The position numbers and the translations under genes are program-made. This document shows, piece by piece, positions 19,124 to 29,721 of a stretch of 64,000 bases of DNA. Source of the stretch: Pelagicoccus sp. SDUM812002 (lineage in GTDB: Bacteria; Verrucomicrobiota; Verrucomicrobiia; Opitutales; Opitutaceae); assembly GCF_031127835.1 (NCBI RefSeq), contig NZ_JARXHX010000019.1:25919-89918 (forward strand), written 5' to 3'. The first letter of the stretch is position 1; each line of letters begins with the position of its first letter. The notes below the pieces were generated by a model. That model did no database searches. It saw nothing but the letters and a program-made list of their open reading frames with translations, and was not told where the DNA came from.

Positions 19124-20587
19124 ATGTATCAGGACTCACATCGCATCCCTCGACGCACAAAAATCATCTTCACCATCGGTCCAGCGACCGACAGTGAAGA
19201 GATGCTCGAAAGCTTAATCGGCGAACATTACGTCGACATTTGCCGCATCAACATGGCGCACGCCGACCACGACTACGTACGAAAAGTAGTCCGTCGCGTC
19301 CGTAAGGTGGGAGAACGCCTTAACCGCCATATCCCCATCATGATGGACGTCAAAGGTCCAGAGGTCCGGACCGGCGACCTGGAAGCACCTATCGAGCTAC
19401 GAGAAGGCGAAACCTTCGACTTCACCATCAAGCCTGGTGGCGAAGATGCCAGAGGCAGCAGCGGCGAAGAAATTCGGTCCGTAGACGTTAACTACGCGGA
19501 GCTGATCAACGACGTCGAAGTCGGCTCCATCGTCCTCGTGGACAACGGCCTCATCCGTCTCGAAGTTCTTGAAAAGATCAACAACCGCATCCGCTGCAAG
19601 GTACTGATCCCCGGTGAACTCACCAGCCGCCGTCACATCAACCTTCCAGGGGTCAAGGTCAACCTGCCCGCCCTCACCGAGAAGGACCGCAACGACACCC
19701 GAGTCGGAATCGAGGAGGGCGTGGATTTCTACGCCCTTTCCTTCGTTCGCGAGAGCTCGGACCTGCAACTCTTGCGCGACTTCCTCGACACAAACGGAGC
19801 CCACCGATCGCTCATTATCGCTAAGATCGAAGACCAGTCGGCGATCTCGAACCTGCACAGTATCGTGCAGGATTGCGACGGACTCATGGTAGCCCGCGGA
19901 GACCTCGGAATCGAGTGTCCTTTCGAAACTTTGCCGACCATCCAGCGCAAGGCCGTAAAAGCCTGCCTCACCCTCGGAAAGCCCGTTATCATTGCGACTC
20001 ACATGCTCGAGTCCATGATCAGTAGCCCTATGCCTACCCGAGCCGAGGTGTCAGATGTCGCCAACGCGGTACTCGAGGAAGCAGACTGCGTCATGCTTTC
20101 CGGCGAGACAACCATCGGCCAGTACCCTGAAGAATGCGTGGACGCCATCACTAAGATATCCACCGAGGTCGACCGAAACGGTGAGAAGACTAGGTTTGCG
20201 AAGCACTTCTCGCTCAACAGCGACAAGGCCAAGATCCAGCACTCCGCCGTCGTCATGGCAAATGAGCTCAACGCCGTCGCCATTATTTGCTTCACCCGTA
20301 GCGGCAACATGGCCAAGGGCGTATCCGCTCTTCGTCCTGAGCGCTCTCCCATCTTTGCCTTCTCGAACTCTCACGACACCATCAAGCAGCTTCGCATGCA
20401 CCATGGCGTGATCCCTTTCGAGATGATCTTCTGCACCGAGCCGGACGCCACCGTCAGCCGCGCTATGAAGCACCTCAAAAAGATGGGGTACCTCATCCCT
20501 GGAGACAAAATCGTAGTCGTGTCCGACATTCTCGCATCCGACTCCGTTATCGACTCAATCCAGTTGCGTACCGTCTCCGCGGATTAA
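19124..20587 (+). CDS. pyk: Pyruvate kinase
   Basis: This 487-residue enzyme would transfer phosphate from phosphoenolpyruvate to ADP in the last step of glycolysis. Diagnostic motifs are RTKIIFTIGPAT near the start, DVKGPEVRTGD, IIAKIED containing the catalytic lysine, MVARGDLGIECP, ATHMLESM and MLSGET, followed by the C-terminal alpha/beta domain. Several otherwise near-invariant positions differ: RxNFSHG reads RINMAHA, so the serine that helps bind the monovalent cation is alanine, DTKGPE reads DVKGPE, and ATQMLESM reads ATHMLESM. The glutamate associated with potassium dependence is retained (DVKGPE). It is a single-gene transcript closed by a strong terminator. Confidence 0.95.
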   Translation: MYQDSHRIPRRTKIIFTIGPATDSEEMLESLIGEHYVDICRINMAHADHDYVRKVVRRVRKVGERLNRHIPIMMDVKGPEVRTGDLEAPIELREGETFDFTIKPGGEDARGSSGEEIRSVDVNYAELINDVEVGSIVLVDNGLIRLEVLEKINNRIRCKVLIPGELTSRRHINLPGVKVNLPALTEKDRNDTRVGIEEGVDFYALSFVRESSDLQLLRDFLDTNGAHRSLIIAKIEDQSAISNLHSIVQDCDGLMVARGDLGIECPFETLPTIQRKAVKACLTLGKPVIIATHMLESMISSPMPTRAEVSDVANAVLEEADCVMLSGETTIGQYPEECVDAITKISTEVDRNGEKTRFAKHFSLNSDKAKIQHSAVVMANELNAVAIICFTRSGNMAKGVSALRPERSPIFAFSNSHDTIKQLRMHHGVIPFEMIFCTEPDATVSRAMKHLKKMGYLIPGDKIVVVSDILASDSVIDSIQLRTVSAD

Positions 20588-20635
20588 AGGAGATACGCGT
20601 ATCCGCCGCGTCCTCTCAAGCAAGTTTCCAACTAC

Positions 20636-20664
20636 AAACGCGAGCCCAACCGGCTCGCGTTTTT
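20636..20664 (+). terminator. Rho-independent terminator of pyk
   Basis: An 11-bp perfect stem (AAACGCGAGCC paired with GGCTCGCGTTT) with a short loop runs into five T residues. It lies 49 bp after the pyk stop codon. Confidence 0.9.
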
Positions 20665-20705
20665 CGTGTCGGAGTTCAACCGTCATCCCTACCAACGCAA
20701 CGCCC

Positions 20706-22118
20706 CTAGAAACGGTGGACGTAGAAGCCATGCTTGGTTCGACTGCCGATTGTGTAATGGCACGCGGCGATCAGGAACGGCAACCATATGAGCACCTGCA
20801 AAGTCCAAGGCATTGACCAAACATCGGTGTCTCCAAATATTCGATACGCACCGAAATAGGCAAACATCGACAAGCTCGTCACTCGAAAGACGTAGTTCCC
20901 TTGTCCCACGCCCACTATCGCCAACATCAGAATACTCCACGGATAAACTGTCGTCGCCAAAGCGATCGTCCAAACAAGGTAAAAGGACATGAAACGCTCG
21001 AGACTCTCGCAAGCGTGCACCATCCAAACCGTGGCCAGACAGAGGATCGAGAGGAAAAAGATAGGGCTGATCTGAAAACCCGTGACGAATGAGATCATCG
21101 CCGGAATAAGGGATATACTACGCTCCCCGGGACCAAATTCCGGAGCTATGATCTTAGAAAAATCTACATTCAGCGAAATCGACGCCCACATCAATGAGAG
21201 GACCAGCGGAGCCGCTGCAAAGACCAAAGTCACAAGTCCTGCTCGTATGCCGCTACGTTTCAAGACATGCCAAATCAACCAAAGCAAGCCCGGCACCATC
21301 AGCACGTTCATAGCGGCTCCGATTCCCATCAAAAGCGCAGCCACGCATACCAGTTGCCCGAGAGCGCTGCCGATACCACCCGAGGCCTTTATTGCAGAAA
21401 CGCCCCCCTTCTGATCTATCCAAAATTCCCAAATAAGGTAGCCCGCTACAAACGGCAGCAGGTACAGGCAATAGTCGATGCCAAGTCCCCCGACCGCATA
21501 AATCACAAGCGGATTCCAAGCATAAAGCGCCGCTCTATCCGCTCCAAACCTCAAGGCGAAAAGCAAGCAAAGGGCTAAGTCAAAAACCACCAGCAGCGAT
21601 TTGAACCAATTTTGCGGATCTCCCAATTCGTCGAACGCGCTGTACACCCAAAGCAGCCCGGGCAGATAGCGGGACGGCCTGTCCTTGTCTCGCACCGACT
21701 CCCAATGGTCTCCGCGAAAAGGCACCAACCTGTCTGCGCTAGGCGCCAATTCGTAAGGATTGTGCTCCGCAGCCAAGATCTTGCTGTCCCAAAGGCGACG
21801 GTTCAGCAGATCCCCCGTTTCGACTGGCAGCATCGCGATACGCGCCACCGCAGCGACAAGCAGCATCAGCCAAGTCAGGCGCTTCGCAAAGTGCCACGAT
21901 AGCAGGTATCCGAGGGCGATGAACCCGAAGCTGATTTGAAATTTGGATACGTTTTCCGCAAAACCCAAATCCGAGAAACCAACAAGGCGGAAACTTCCTA
22001 GCAACACCAAGGCCGCCGCCAAGAACGGCAGCACGAAGTCGCGCCGCTTGGTGCGGTAGAACGAGCCTCTGCTCGAACCTCCGCTCGGTTGATTTAATAT
22101 TGCCGAATTCCTACGCAT
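20706..22118 (-). CDS. Polytopic membrane protein, probable GT-C mannosyltransferase-like
   Basis: The 470-residue product has about ten to twelve hydrophobic segments. Between helices lies a loop reading RRLWDSKILAAEHNPYEL and then DRPSRYLPGLLW. This matches the W-D...G-x-NPY...Y-x-P layout of polyprenol-phosphate-dependent GT-C mannosyltransferases of the DUF2029/GT87 kind, with H in place of the usual G before NPY. Such enzymes add sugar from a lipid carrier on the outer side of the membrane. The acceptor is unknown and the assignment to a transferase is inference from this loop. The gene is convergent with pyk and divergent from gdhA. Confidence 0.6.
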   Translation of the reverse strand: MRRNSAILNQPSGGSSRGSFYRTKRRDFVLPFLAAALVLLGSFRLVGFSDLGFAENVSKFQISFGFIALGYLLSWHFAKRLTWLMLLVAAVARIAMLPVETGDLLNRRLWDSKILAAEHNPYELAPSADRLVPFRGDHWESVRDKDRPSRYLPGLLWVYSAFDELGDPQNWFKSLLVVFDLALCLLFALRFGADRAALYAWNPLVIYAVGGLGIDYCLYLLPFVAGYLIWEFWIDQKGGVSAIKASGGIGSALGQLVCVAALLMGIGAAMNVLMVPGLLWLIWHVLKRSGIRAGLVTLVFAAAPLVLSLMWASISLNVDFSKIIAPEFGPGERSISLIPAMISFVTGFQISPIFFLSILCLATVWMVHACESLERFMSFYLVWTIALATTVYPWSILMLAIVGVGQGNYVFRVTSLSMFAYFGAYRIFGDTDVWSMPWTLQVLIWLPFLIAACHYTIGSRTKHGFYVHRF

Positions 22119-22343
22119 AAATGGCTAAGAATCAAAGGGCTGCCAATCTGGGGATGGCAGCTCAACCCCAACTCTTGGCATTTCCGCGATGCACTCAAGC
22201 AATATGCGGCCCGATTCGTATAATTAGAAAGTAATAGCTCGATTTGAGCTTACTGCTTTGTGATCCGCCACTTGCGCATGCATGGGCTCAGACTAAGCTA
22301 GTACATTTCCCAGACAATTCGCATCACCCGAGATAGACACCCC

Positions 22344-23681
22344 ATGAGCTCATATTTGCACCGATCCCTCGAAACGTTAACGGATCGAAACCCGTCCCAA
22401 GCCTTATTTAAACAAGCGGTCACGGAAGTTTTCGAATCGCTCGAGCCGCTGCTCCACGAGATCCCAGAAATCGAAGCGAACGCTATCTTGGAACGAATCT
22501 CCGAACCGGAGCGCCAGATCATGTTTCGCGTAACTTGGGTCGACGACCAAGGGTGTATCCAAGTCAACCGGGGATACCGAGTCGGCTTCTCCTCCGCCCT
22601 CGGCCCCTACAAGGGTGGCATGCGTTTTCATCCTTCGGTCGAGCTCGACGTCATCAAATTTCTCGCTTTCGAGCAAATCTTCAAGAACAGCCTCACCGGC
22701 CTCGGCATCGGCGGCGGAAAGGGAGGCTCCGACTTCGACCCCAAGGGCAAGTCCGACGGAGAAGTCATGCGCTTTTGCCAAGCCTTCATGAGCGAACTCT
22801 ACCACTTCGTAGGAGAAGACACCGACGTGCCCGCAGGCGACATCGGCGTCGGGGCCCGCGAAATCGGGTATTTGGCCGGCCAATACAAACGGCTCACCAA
22901 ACGTTTCGCCCACGGCGTTCTCACTGGCAAGCAAGTCGGCCTCGGCGGATCTCTCGCCCGTAAAGAAGCCACCGGATACGGCGCCGTTTACTTCGCAGCC
23001 GAAATGCTAGCTACCCGCCAAGACAGCCTGAAGGGAAAGCATTGCGTCGTGTCTGGCTCCGGCAACGTCGCCATCTACTGTGCCCGAAAAATCCAAGAGC
23101 TTGGCGGCAAAGTCATGGCAATGTCCGATTCCACCGGCTGCGTACACGATCCAGCGGGGATTGACCTTGATATCGTAACCGCTTTGAAGGAAGTCGAACG
23201 CGCTCGAATATCTGAGTATTCAAATCGACGCCACGGGTCGAAATTTTTCGAGCAACAGAAGGTTTGGAATTTTCCCTGCGAAGTGGCCTTCCCTTGCGCG
23301 ACCCAGAACGAGCTAGCCCTCGAAGATGCCAAGGCATTGCTCGAAAATGGATGCCAAGCGGTCATCGAAGGGGCCAACATGCCAACCACTCCCGAAGCCA
23401 TCGCCCTACTTCGCGAGAAGGGAACACTCTTCGCTCCGGGCAAAGCAGCCAATGCCGGCGGAGTCGCCGTTTCAGCTCTCGAGATGCAGCAAAACGCAGC
23501 CCTGCAAAACTGGTCTTTCGCGCAGGTCGACGACCGCCTGAAAGCCATAATGGCAAATATACACAACGACTGCGTCTTCTACGCCAACAAGTATCGCCGC
23601 ACAGAGGATTACGTCTTCGGGGCCAACGTCGCGGGATTCCTAAAAGTCGCCGAAGCCGTCAAAAGCTACGGAGTGTTCTAG
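22344..23681 (+). CDS. gdhA: Glutamate dehydrogenase, NADP-type hexameric
   Basis: This 445-residue enzyme makes glutamate from 2-oxoglutarate and ammonium. Length and sequence match the bacterial hexameric NADP-specific class. The substrate pocket is seen in YKGGMRFHPS and GGGKGGSDFDPKGKSD, with the catalytic aspartate in PAGDIGVG. The nucleotide-binding fold follows (VVSGSGNVAIYCA). The typical EGANMPTTPEA and FAPGKAANAGGVAVSALEM motifs lie near the C terminus. No Shine-Dalgarno is visible. No regulatory element was recognised in the 225 bp upstream, which holds a CTGCCA/TGGCAG inverted repeat near 22140-22160. Confidence 0.96.
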   Translation: MSSYLHRSLETLTDRNPSQALFKQAVTEVFESLEPLLHEIPEIEANAILERISEPERQIMFRVTWVDDQGCIQVNRGYRVGFSSALGPYKGGMRFHPSVELDVIKFLAFEQIFKNSLTGLGIGGGKGGSDFDPKGKSDGEVMRFCQAFMSELYHFVGEDTDVPAGDIGVGAREIGYLAGQYKRLTKRFAHGVLTGKQVGLGGSLARKEATGYGAVYFAAEMLATRQDSLKGKHCVVSGSGNVAIYCARKIQELGGKVMAMSDSTGCVHDPAGIDLDIVTALKEVERARISEYSNRRHGSKFFEQQKVWNFPCEVAFPCATQNELALEDAKALLENGCQAVIEGANMPTTPEAIALLREKGTLFAPGKAANAGGVAVSALEMQQNAALQNWSFAQVDDRLKAIMANIHNDCVFYANKYRRTEDYVFGANVAGFLKVAEAVKSYGVF

Positions 23682-23865
23682 TCAGCGAACTTCCGGCGAG
23701 CGGAAATCGCCGTGTCCGCAGGCAAATGCAGCCCATTACTTTCGCAATACTGGTTGTGTAATAGGCTTCATAACGCTTCGTTATAGACACATTTGAGCCG
23801 GGTTTACTCTTCCATACAGACGCCTTTCCCTTACCTTTTTAGGACTACTCCGAACTTACCCTACT

Positions 23866-26800
23866 ATGAATAAACTTCCCTTGATCCTCGCAGGGTTGCT
23901 CCTTCCATCGTGTCTCCTTGCAGACTTTGAAAAAGCACCACTCGCCCCTCGAAGCACGCCAGCAGGTGAAACTCTCTTCAGTAAGCTGACGCCGGGTGAA
24001 ATCGGCCTGGCCGGCAAGAACGCGTATGCAGATCCCGAGATGTGGGGCGAAAAGTATGGCGAGTTTCAAGGTGGTGCCGTCGGGACAGGTTTGGCTGCAG
24101 GCGATATCGACGGCGATGGACTCGTCGACCTTTTCGCCGTCACAAAGACGGGACCCAACCGCCTCTACCGCCAAGTCGCTCCCCTGCAATTCGTCGACAT
24201 AGCCGCCCAATCAGGTGTGATGGGAGGCGAGTCTTGGGGAACAGGTTGCTCCTTCGCCGATATCGATAACGACGGCGACCTCGACCTTTACGTCTGCCAA
24301 TTCGATGCCCCCAACCTGCTCTACATAAACGACGGAAACGGGAAATTCACCGAGGCGGCAGCGGCAGCTGGAATCGCTGTCCAATCTGGCAGCGTCATCG
24401 GGGCATTCGAGGACTACGACCGTGACGGCGACCTCGACCTCTTCCTCCTCACCAACGTTCTCGACGCAACCGGAAATCCGGAAGGCGAGCCCGACCTGCT
24501 CTTCCAAAACCAAGGCGACGGTACCTTCAAGGAAGCCACAGGTGCGGCAGGCATCGCAGACGATCGGGGAAAGGGACACTCCGCCACTTGGTGGGATGCC
24601 AATGGCGACCAGTGGCCAGACCTGTATGTATCAAACGATTTCGAAGCGCCCGACCACCTGTATAAGAACAATGGCGACGGAACGTTCACAGACATTACTG
24701 ACCTAGCCCTCCCTCATACCGCATGGTATTCGATGGGGTCTGATTTTGGCGACATCAACAACGACGGCCGACTCGACCTCCTCACCGCCGACATGGCCAA
24801 CACGACCCACTTCAAGTCGAAAGTCACCATGGGCGACATGGGAGGATGGGTAGACTACTTCGATGCCCAAGTAACGCCGCAGTACATGAAAAATGCGGTC
24901 TTCCTCAACTCCGGCACCCACCGATTCATGGAAGTTGCCAAGATGACCGGCCTCTCCAGTACGGACTGGACATGGTCTACCCGCTTCGAAGATTTCGATA
25001 ACGACGGTTGGCTCGACCTGCACGTCACCAACGGCATGGTTCGTTCCTTCACGGACTCCGACATGGTGAACAAGATCAAGAGTCTCCAATCGAAGCGCCA
25101 GGTCATCGCCCTCGTTAAAAACAGTCCTGTCCTTCGCGAGAAAAATCTAGCCTTTCGTAATGATGGAGCGGATACGCTACATTTCTCGAAGGTTACCAGC
25201 GAATGGGGCTTAGAACACGAAGGCGTTTCCTTCGGATCCGTTTCTGCTGACTTCGATAATGACGGCGACCTAGATCTCGTTTACGCCAACTACGAGGATG
25301 AGCTATCCTTCTACCGCAACGATAGCCAAAGCAACTCGCTTGTCATCGAACTAGATGGGACTCGCAGCAATAGCCACGGCATCGGAGCCCAGGTCGTCCT
25401 CGAGACCAGCCAGGGTACCCAAATCCGTAAGCTCACCGTAGCACGAGGTGTCCTTTCTTCTTCCCAAGCAATCGCTCACTTCGGACTCGGTGGCGACACC
25501 ACCGCTAAATCCCTCACCGTATATTGGCCAAGCGGCAGCGTTCAGACGTTTAACGATATCCCCGCACAGCAACGCATCCGTATCCAAGAGCCCGACACAG
25601 GCCCGAGTCCATCGCCTGCAAAAGAATCGATCACCACAGTCAAAGGACTCTTCGCTGAGAGCGCTAACACGCTCGGTCTGGATTTCGAGCACAAAGAGGA
25701 GACCTTCGACGATATGGTTCGCCAGCCACTTCTTCCGCACCGCATGAACACCTTGGGCGGCGGGATCGCAATCGGCGACGCCGATTCAGATGGCGACTCT
25801 GATATCTACTTCTCGGGAGCAGCAGGCCAGGCCGGAGCCCTCTACCTGAACAATGGGAAAGGGCACTATTCGAAAGACGCAAGTGCTCAACCTTGGGATA
25901 AGAAGATCCAGACCGAAGAAATGGCTCCTCTCTGGGTTGACCTAAATCGCGACGGGCTGCTCGACCTCTACGTCTCCTCCGGGAGCGTCGAGACGGAAGC
26001 CGGAGACAGTTCCCTCAGCGACAGCTTGTATTTAAATGTTGGAAACGGACGGTTCGCTGAGGCAGACGCCAGTGAATTCAACCCCGTCTCTTCCAGTAAC
26101 TCAGTCGTGGCCGCTGCAGACTTTGACGCAGACGGAGACATCGACCTTTTTGTTGGCGGGCGAGTCGTTCCAGGAGAATACCCACGAGCCCCTCGCAGCG
26201 CCCTTCTTCGAAACGATGGCGGTGTCTTGGTCGATGTGACGGACGAAGTCGCTCCTGGTCTCGCTGAGTCCGGCATGGTCACGGCGGCTCTTTGGACAAA
26301 CGCCCAAGGCTTATCATCAAGAGACCTGCTCGTTCTCGCGGAGCTCGAAGCCCCCAGATATTTCGAGAACCGTAGCGGCAAGCTCACGGAATCGACTCAC
26401 GACAAGGGTCTCGGAAACCTGAAAGGTTGGTGGAATTCGCTGACCGCGGCCGACGTCGATAACGACGGGGACATCGATTACGTCGCAGGAAACCTTGGTT
26501 TCAACACCAAGTACAAAGCCAATTCCGCTCACCCCTTTCGCATCTACTTCAACGACTTCGAAGGCACTGGAAAGTGTAACGTCGTCGAAGCGAAGTACGA
26601 AGGCGACAACCTCCTGCCCGTGCGCGGTCGAAGCTGCAGTTCTCGAGCGATGCCTTCCATCGCCGAGAAGTTCCCGACCTTCCACGATTTCGGAGCTGCT
26701 AGCTTGGAGTCGGTATACGCACCCGAAAAGCTGCAGGAATCGTTGGTCAAAGAAGCGACTGAGCTGGGAAGTGGGATATTCATCAATAACGGTCCCCAAA

Positions 26801-27438
26801 AGGCATTTAGCTTCAAACACCTCCCTCGCGTAGCTCAGATCGCACCGATATACGGCATCGCCGCGGCAGATTTCAACGGAGACGGAAACATCGACCTAGC
26901 CCTGGCCCAAAACTTTAACGGGCCCCAGGTCGAAACCGGACGCTACGATGGAGGGATCGGACTTCTCCTCATCGGTGATGGTACTGGCAGTTTTCGCGGA
27001 GCCGAAGCAGACGAGAGCGGTATCTTCATCGAAGACGAGGCACGCGGCATGGCAGTCGCAGACTTGAACTCGGACGGTTGGCCGGACCTGCTTACGAGTC
27101 GGCCGAACAACGCGATCCAAGCTTACCTCAATACCGGCGAAACGAGCCACAAATCCATGGCGATCAGCCTTCGTTCCGCAACCCCGGGGAATCCGCAAGC
27201 GCTCGGAGCTGAGATATTGGTTGTCTATTCGGATGCTTCCAAACGTGCCTTCGAGCTCAGTGGAAATTCGGGCTACCTCTCTCAGAACGAAGCCTGCATC
27301 TACCTTGGAGTCACTGATTCGCTGAAACCTGAGAGAATTGAAATAACCTGGCCCGATGGAAGCCAAAGCCAAAGCAATATCGACAGTAACAAAAACTTCC
27401 AGCTGATTGAGCAGAACGACCAGCTCGCCGCTCGATAG
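23866..27438 (+). CDS. Giant FG-GAP/VCBS and ASPIC/UnbV repeat protein, two-lobed, paralogue
   Basis: This 1190-residue exported protein is a clear paralogue of the one at 905-4507. Shared stretches include DAPNLLY, HSATWWD and TDWTWSTRFED, in the same order. A signal peptide with LLLPSCLLA at residues about 10-20 suggests either ordinary cleavage or a lipoprotein (PSC). The first lobe (about 30-600) carries DIDGDGLVD, DIDNDGDLD, DYDRDGDLD, DINNDGRLD and DFDNDGWLD loops and an UnbV domain (YWPSGSVQTF). The second lobe (about 620-1190) repeats the plan and ends with another UnbV domain (EITWPDGSQSQ). Function is unknown. The calcium-binding propellers suggest an extracellular or surface structural role. 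Confidence 0.88.
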   Translation: MNKLPLILAGLLLPSCLLADFEKAPLAPRSTPAGETLFSKLTPGEIGLAGKNAYADPEMWGEKYGEFQGGAVGTGLAAGDIDGDGLVDLFAVTKTGPNRLYRQVAPLQFVDIAAQSGVMGGESWGTGCSFADIDNDGDLDLYVCQFDAPNLLYINDGNGKFTEAAAAAGIAVQSGSVIGAFEDYDRDGDLDLFLLTNVLDATGNPEGEPDLLFQNQGDGTFKEATGAAGIADDRGKGHSATWWDANGDQWPDLYVSNDFEAPDHLYKNNGDGTFTDITDLALPHTAWYSMGSDFGDINNDGRLDLLTADMANTTHFKSKVTMGDMGGWVDYFDAQVTPQYMKNAVFLNSGTHRFMEVAKMTGLSSTDWTWSTRFEDFDNDGWLDLHVTNGMVRSFTDSDMVNKIKSLQSKRQVIALVKNSPVLREKNLAFRNDGADTLHFSKVTSEWGLEHEGVSFGSVSADFDNDGDLDLVYANYEDELSFYRNDSQSNSLVIELDGTRSNSHGIGAQVVLETSQGTQIRKLTVARGVLSSSQAIAHFGLGGDTTAKSLTVYWPSGSVQTFNDIPAQQRIRIQEPDTGPSPSPAKESITTVKGLFAESANTLGLDFEHKEETFDDMVRQPLLPHRMNTLGGGIAIGDADSDGDSDIYFSGAAGQAGALYLNNGKGHYSKDASAQPWDKKIQTEEMAPLWVDLNRDGLLDLYVSSGSVETEAGDSSLSDSLYLNVGNGRFAEADASEFNPVSSSNSVVAAADFDADGDIDLFVGGRVVPGEYPRAPRSALLRNDGGVLVDVTDEVAPGLAESGMVTAALWTNAQGLSSRDLLVLAELEAPRYFENRSGKLTESTHDKGLGNLKGWWNSLTAADVDNDGDIDYVAGNLGFNTKYKANSAHPFRIYFNDFEGTGKCNVVEAKYEGDNLLPVRGRSCSSRAMPSIAEKFPTFHDFGAASLESVYAPEKLQESLVKEATELGSGIFINNGPQKAFSFKHLPRVAQIAPIYGIAAADFNGDGNIDLALAQNFNGPQVETGRYDGGIGLLLIGDGTGSFRGAEADESGIFIEDEARGMAVADLNSDGWPDLLTSRPNNAIQAYLNTGETSHKSMAISLRSATPGNPQALGAEILVVYSDASKRAFELSGNSGYLSQNEACIYLGVTDSLKPERIEITWPDGSQSQSNIDSNKNFQLIEQNDQLAAR

Positions 27439-27476
27439 ATCGATACTGGAATCTCGAACGAACTAATTCCCCCTTG

Positions 27477-27502
27477 CTGGCCTGTCTCCGACAGGCCAGT
27501 TT
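27477..27502 (+). terminator. Hairpin terminator after the FG-GAP/UnbV gene
   Basis: A perfect 10-bp stem (CTGGCCTGTC paired with GACAGGCCAG) with a TCC loop is followed by TTT only. The hairpin is strong but the T tract is short, so termination may be partial and allow some read-through to the next gene, which starts 10 bp later. Confidence 0.6.
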
Positions 27503-27511
27503 CGCATCTAC

Positions 27512-29701
27512 ATGCTTCGTCTTATAGCACTCTTCTTCATTGCGTTTCACGCATCTCCATTGGCGCTTTTCGCGAATAGGCTGAGCGATTCGCAGTCCCC
27601 CTATCTCCTGCAGCACGCAGACAACCCAGTCGACTGGTACCCTTGGGGCGAGGAAGCTTTCTCAAAAGCTCAAGCTGAGAATAAGCTGGTCTTCGTATCA
27701 ATCGGCTACTCGACTTGCCATTGGTGCCACGTGATGAATCGCGAATCATTCTCCGACACCGAGATTGCCGCGTATCTAAACGAAAACTACGTCTGCATCA
27801 AGGTCGACCGCGAAGAGAGGCCAGATATCGACAGCGTCTATATGAACTTCGTGCAAAGCCTCACCGGCCATGGAGGTTGGCCACTGAATGTTTGGCTGAC
27901 CCCAGACAAGAAACCTTTTTTCGGCGGTACCTATTTTCCGCCTCGCGACGACCCGCGCCGCGGGAGGGGGTTCCTACCAATCGTTACCGAGATCAACGGA
28001 TTCTGGCAAGAGGACCCAGACGGTTTGCTTGCTCGTAGTCAGTCAATCCTAGAGACTTTGAATAAGAACGACCGTGGTCCTGAAGCCTCCGACAGTGACT
28101 CAGCTCTCTCCTTGGACCGCGTCACAGAAGCCGTCTCCTCGTACCTCTTCGCTTACGACGAGGAACATAAGGGGTTTGGAACTGGCGAAAAGTTTCCCAG
28201 CGCCAACAGTCTGAGCCTGCTTTTACGAGCCGCAGCCACACCTAACCTCCATCAGGAGGACCGAGCAACTGCTCAGCGACTAGCTCTCGAGACCCTTGAA
28301 GCCATGATCACAGGGGGAATCCACGACCAAGTCGGAGGGGGCTTCCACCGCTACACTGTGGACGCGGGGTGGAAACTTCCGCACTTCGAAAAGATGCTCT
28401 ACGACCAGGCACTGATAGCAAACGCCTTGATAGATGCCTGGCAACTCACTGGCGAGACGCGTTACCGTAGCGCAGCCATGGATACGCTCGATTATGTCAA
28501 AACCGATTTGCGTGACAAACGAGGTGGATTCTACAGCGCCGAGGATGCTGAGAGCCCCGACCCCGACAAACCTGATGCAAAACGGGAAGGCGCTTATTAC
28601 CTCTGGACGACCAGCGACTTCGAAACCCTTTTCGAAGACCCCGATCAACGCAATTTCCTGATCGAGTATTTCGGAATCAAGGCTGCCGGCAACGCTCCCT
28701 ACGGTAACTTTCCACGAGACATTTTCGATGGTTACAACACGCTTCGTGTTACCAGCAAACCCACATCCGCCGAGGAAAAAGGTTGGCTCCAAAGTGGTCT
28801 TGAAACACTCCGCTCTGCACGGGAGAGACGCGAGCGACCACACCTCGACGACAAGATCATAACCTCTTGGAATGGCCTCGCTATTTCTTCCTTCGCTCGT
28901 GCAGGACTGGTTTTTGATCGTCCAGACTACACCCAACAAGCAATCGCCGCAGCCGAGTTTATATTCGAAGAACTCTACGACGAAAAATCGAACGTACTGT
29001 CTCGGCTTTACCGAGAAGAAGCCTCCTCCGTAGCAGGCTTCGCGGAAGACTACGCTTTTCTGATCGAAGGGCTTCTCGAGTTGTATGAAGCGACTGCTGA
29101 CTACCGCTGGATTCAAAAAGCCCGCACTCTGCAAACCGCATTCGACAACAAGTTTTTGGATACAACGGACGGCGGCTATTTCCTTTTCGAGGCCACCGAA
29201 GACATCGTATTCAACCGAAGTAAACGGCCATCGGATTCAGCCCTTCCCTCGCCTAATGCTGTCAGCGCAAAAAATCTAGCGCGACTCTCACAGTTCTTTG
29301 ACGACTCCGGTCTGCAAACACAGGCCGAGAATGCCATCTCCTCCTTCGCAGCGGAGCTGCAGCAAAACGGAACGACCTATCCCACTCTTCGCGAGGCTAT
29401 ACTCTATGTAGCAAGAAAACCGCTACAGATCGTAATCGCCGGCGACCCTAAATCCGACTCCGTACAGATGATGCTTTCGGAGGTGAATAGTCGACTGCTC
29501 CCCGCTCGCGTCCTGCTCTACGCTGACCAAGCAGAGGGACAAGCCTATCTAGGCAAGCACCTGGGATTCATTCAAACTGCTAGATCCTACGACAATTCCG
29601 CAACCGTGTTCGTCTGCGAAAACTTCGTTTGTCAGATGCCCACGGAGGATAGAGCGGTTCTCGCTAGACAACTAGACGCCAAAGGTGACACCAATCATTA
29701 G
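27512..29701 (+). CDS. YyaL/SSP411-type thioredoxin-domain protein (DUF255), exported
   Basis: The 729-residue product has a signal peptide ([21 protein letters not shown]), unlike the typical cytoplasmic YyaL. The N-terminal thioredoxin-like DUF255 domain holds [18 protein letters not shown] and the redox-type motif STCHWCHVM. An (alpha/alpha)6-barrel like that of N-acylglucosamine 2-epimerases follows, with [20 protein letters not shown] and [13 protein letters not shown]. The human relative is SPATA20. The biochemical role is not established: a sugar-related or redox function has been proposed only from the folds. It follows the FG-GAP gene closely and may be co-transcribed at low level through the hairpin. 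Confidence 0.88.
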   Translation: MLRLIALFFIAFHASPLALFANRLSDSQSPYLLQHADNPVDWYPWGEEAFSKAQAENKLVFVSIGYSTCHWCHVMNRESFSDTEIAAYLNENYVCIKVDREERPDIDSVYMNFVQSLTGHGGWPLNVWLTPDKKPFFGGTYFPPRDDPRRGRGFLPIVTEINGFWQEDPDGLLARSQSILETLNKNDRGPEASDSDSALSLDRVTEAVSSYLFAYDEEHKGFGTGEKFPSANSLSLLLRAAATPNLHQEDRATAQRLALETLEAMITGGIHDQVGGGFHRYTVDAGWKLPHFEKMLYDQALIANALIDAWQLTGETRYRSAAMDTLDYVKTDLRDKRGGFYSAEDAESPDPDKPDAKREGAYYLWTTSDFETLFEDPDQRNFLIEYFGIKAAGNAPYGNFPRDIFDGYNTLRVTSKPTSAEEKGWLQSGLETLRSARERRERPHLDDKIITSWNGLAISSFARAGLVFDRPDYTQQAIAAAEFIFEELYDEKSNVLSRLYREEASSVAGFAEDYAFLIEGLLELYEATADYRWIQKARTLQTAFDNKFLDTTDGGYFLFEATEDIVFNRSKRPSDSALPSPNAVSAKNLARLSQFFDDSGLQTQAENAISSFAAELQQNGTTYPTLREAILYVARKPLQIVIAGDPKSDSVQMMLSEVNSRLLPARVLLYADQAEGQAYLGKHLGFIQTARSYDNSATVFVCENFVCQMPTEDRAVLARQLDAKGDTNH

Positions 29702-29721
29702 CCGGCGCCAGTATTCCAAGA

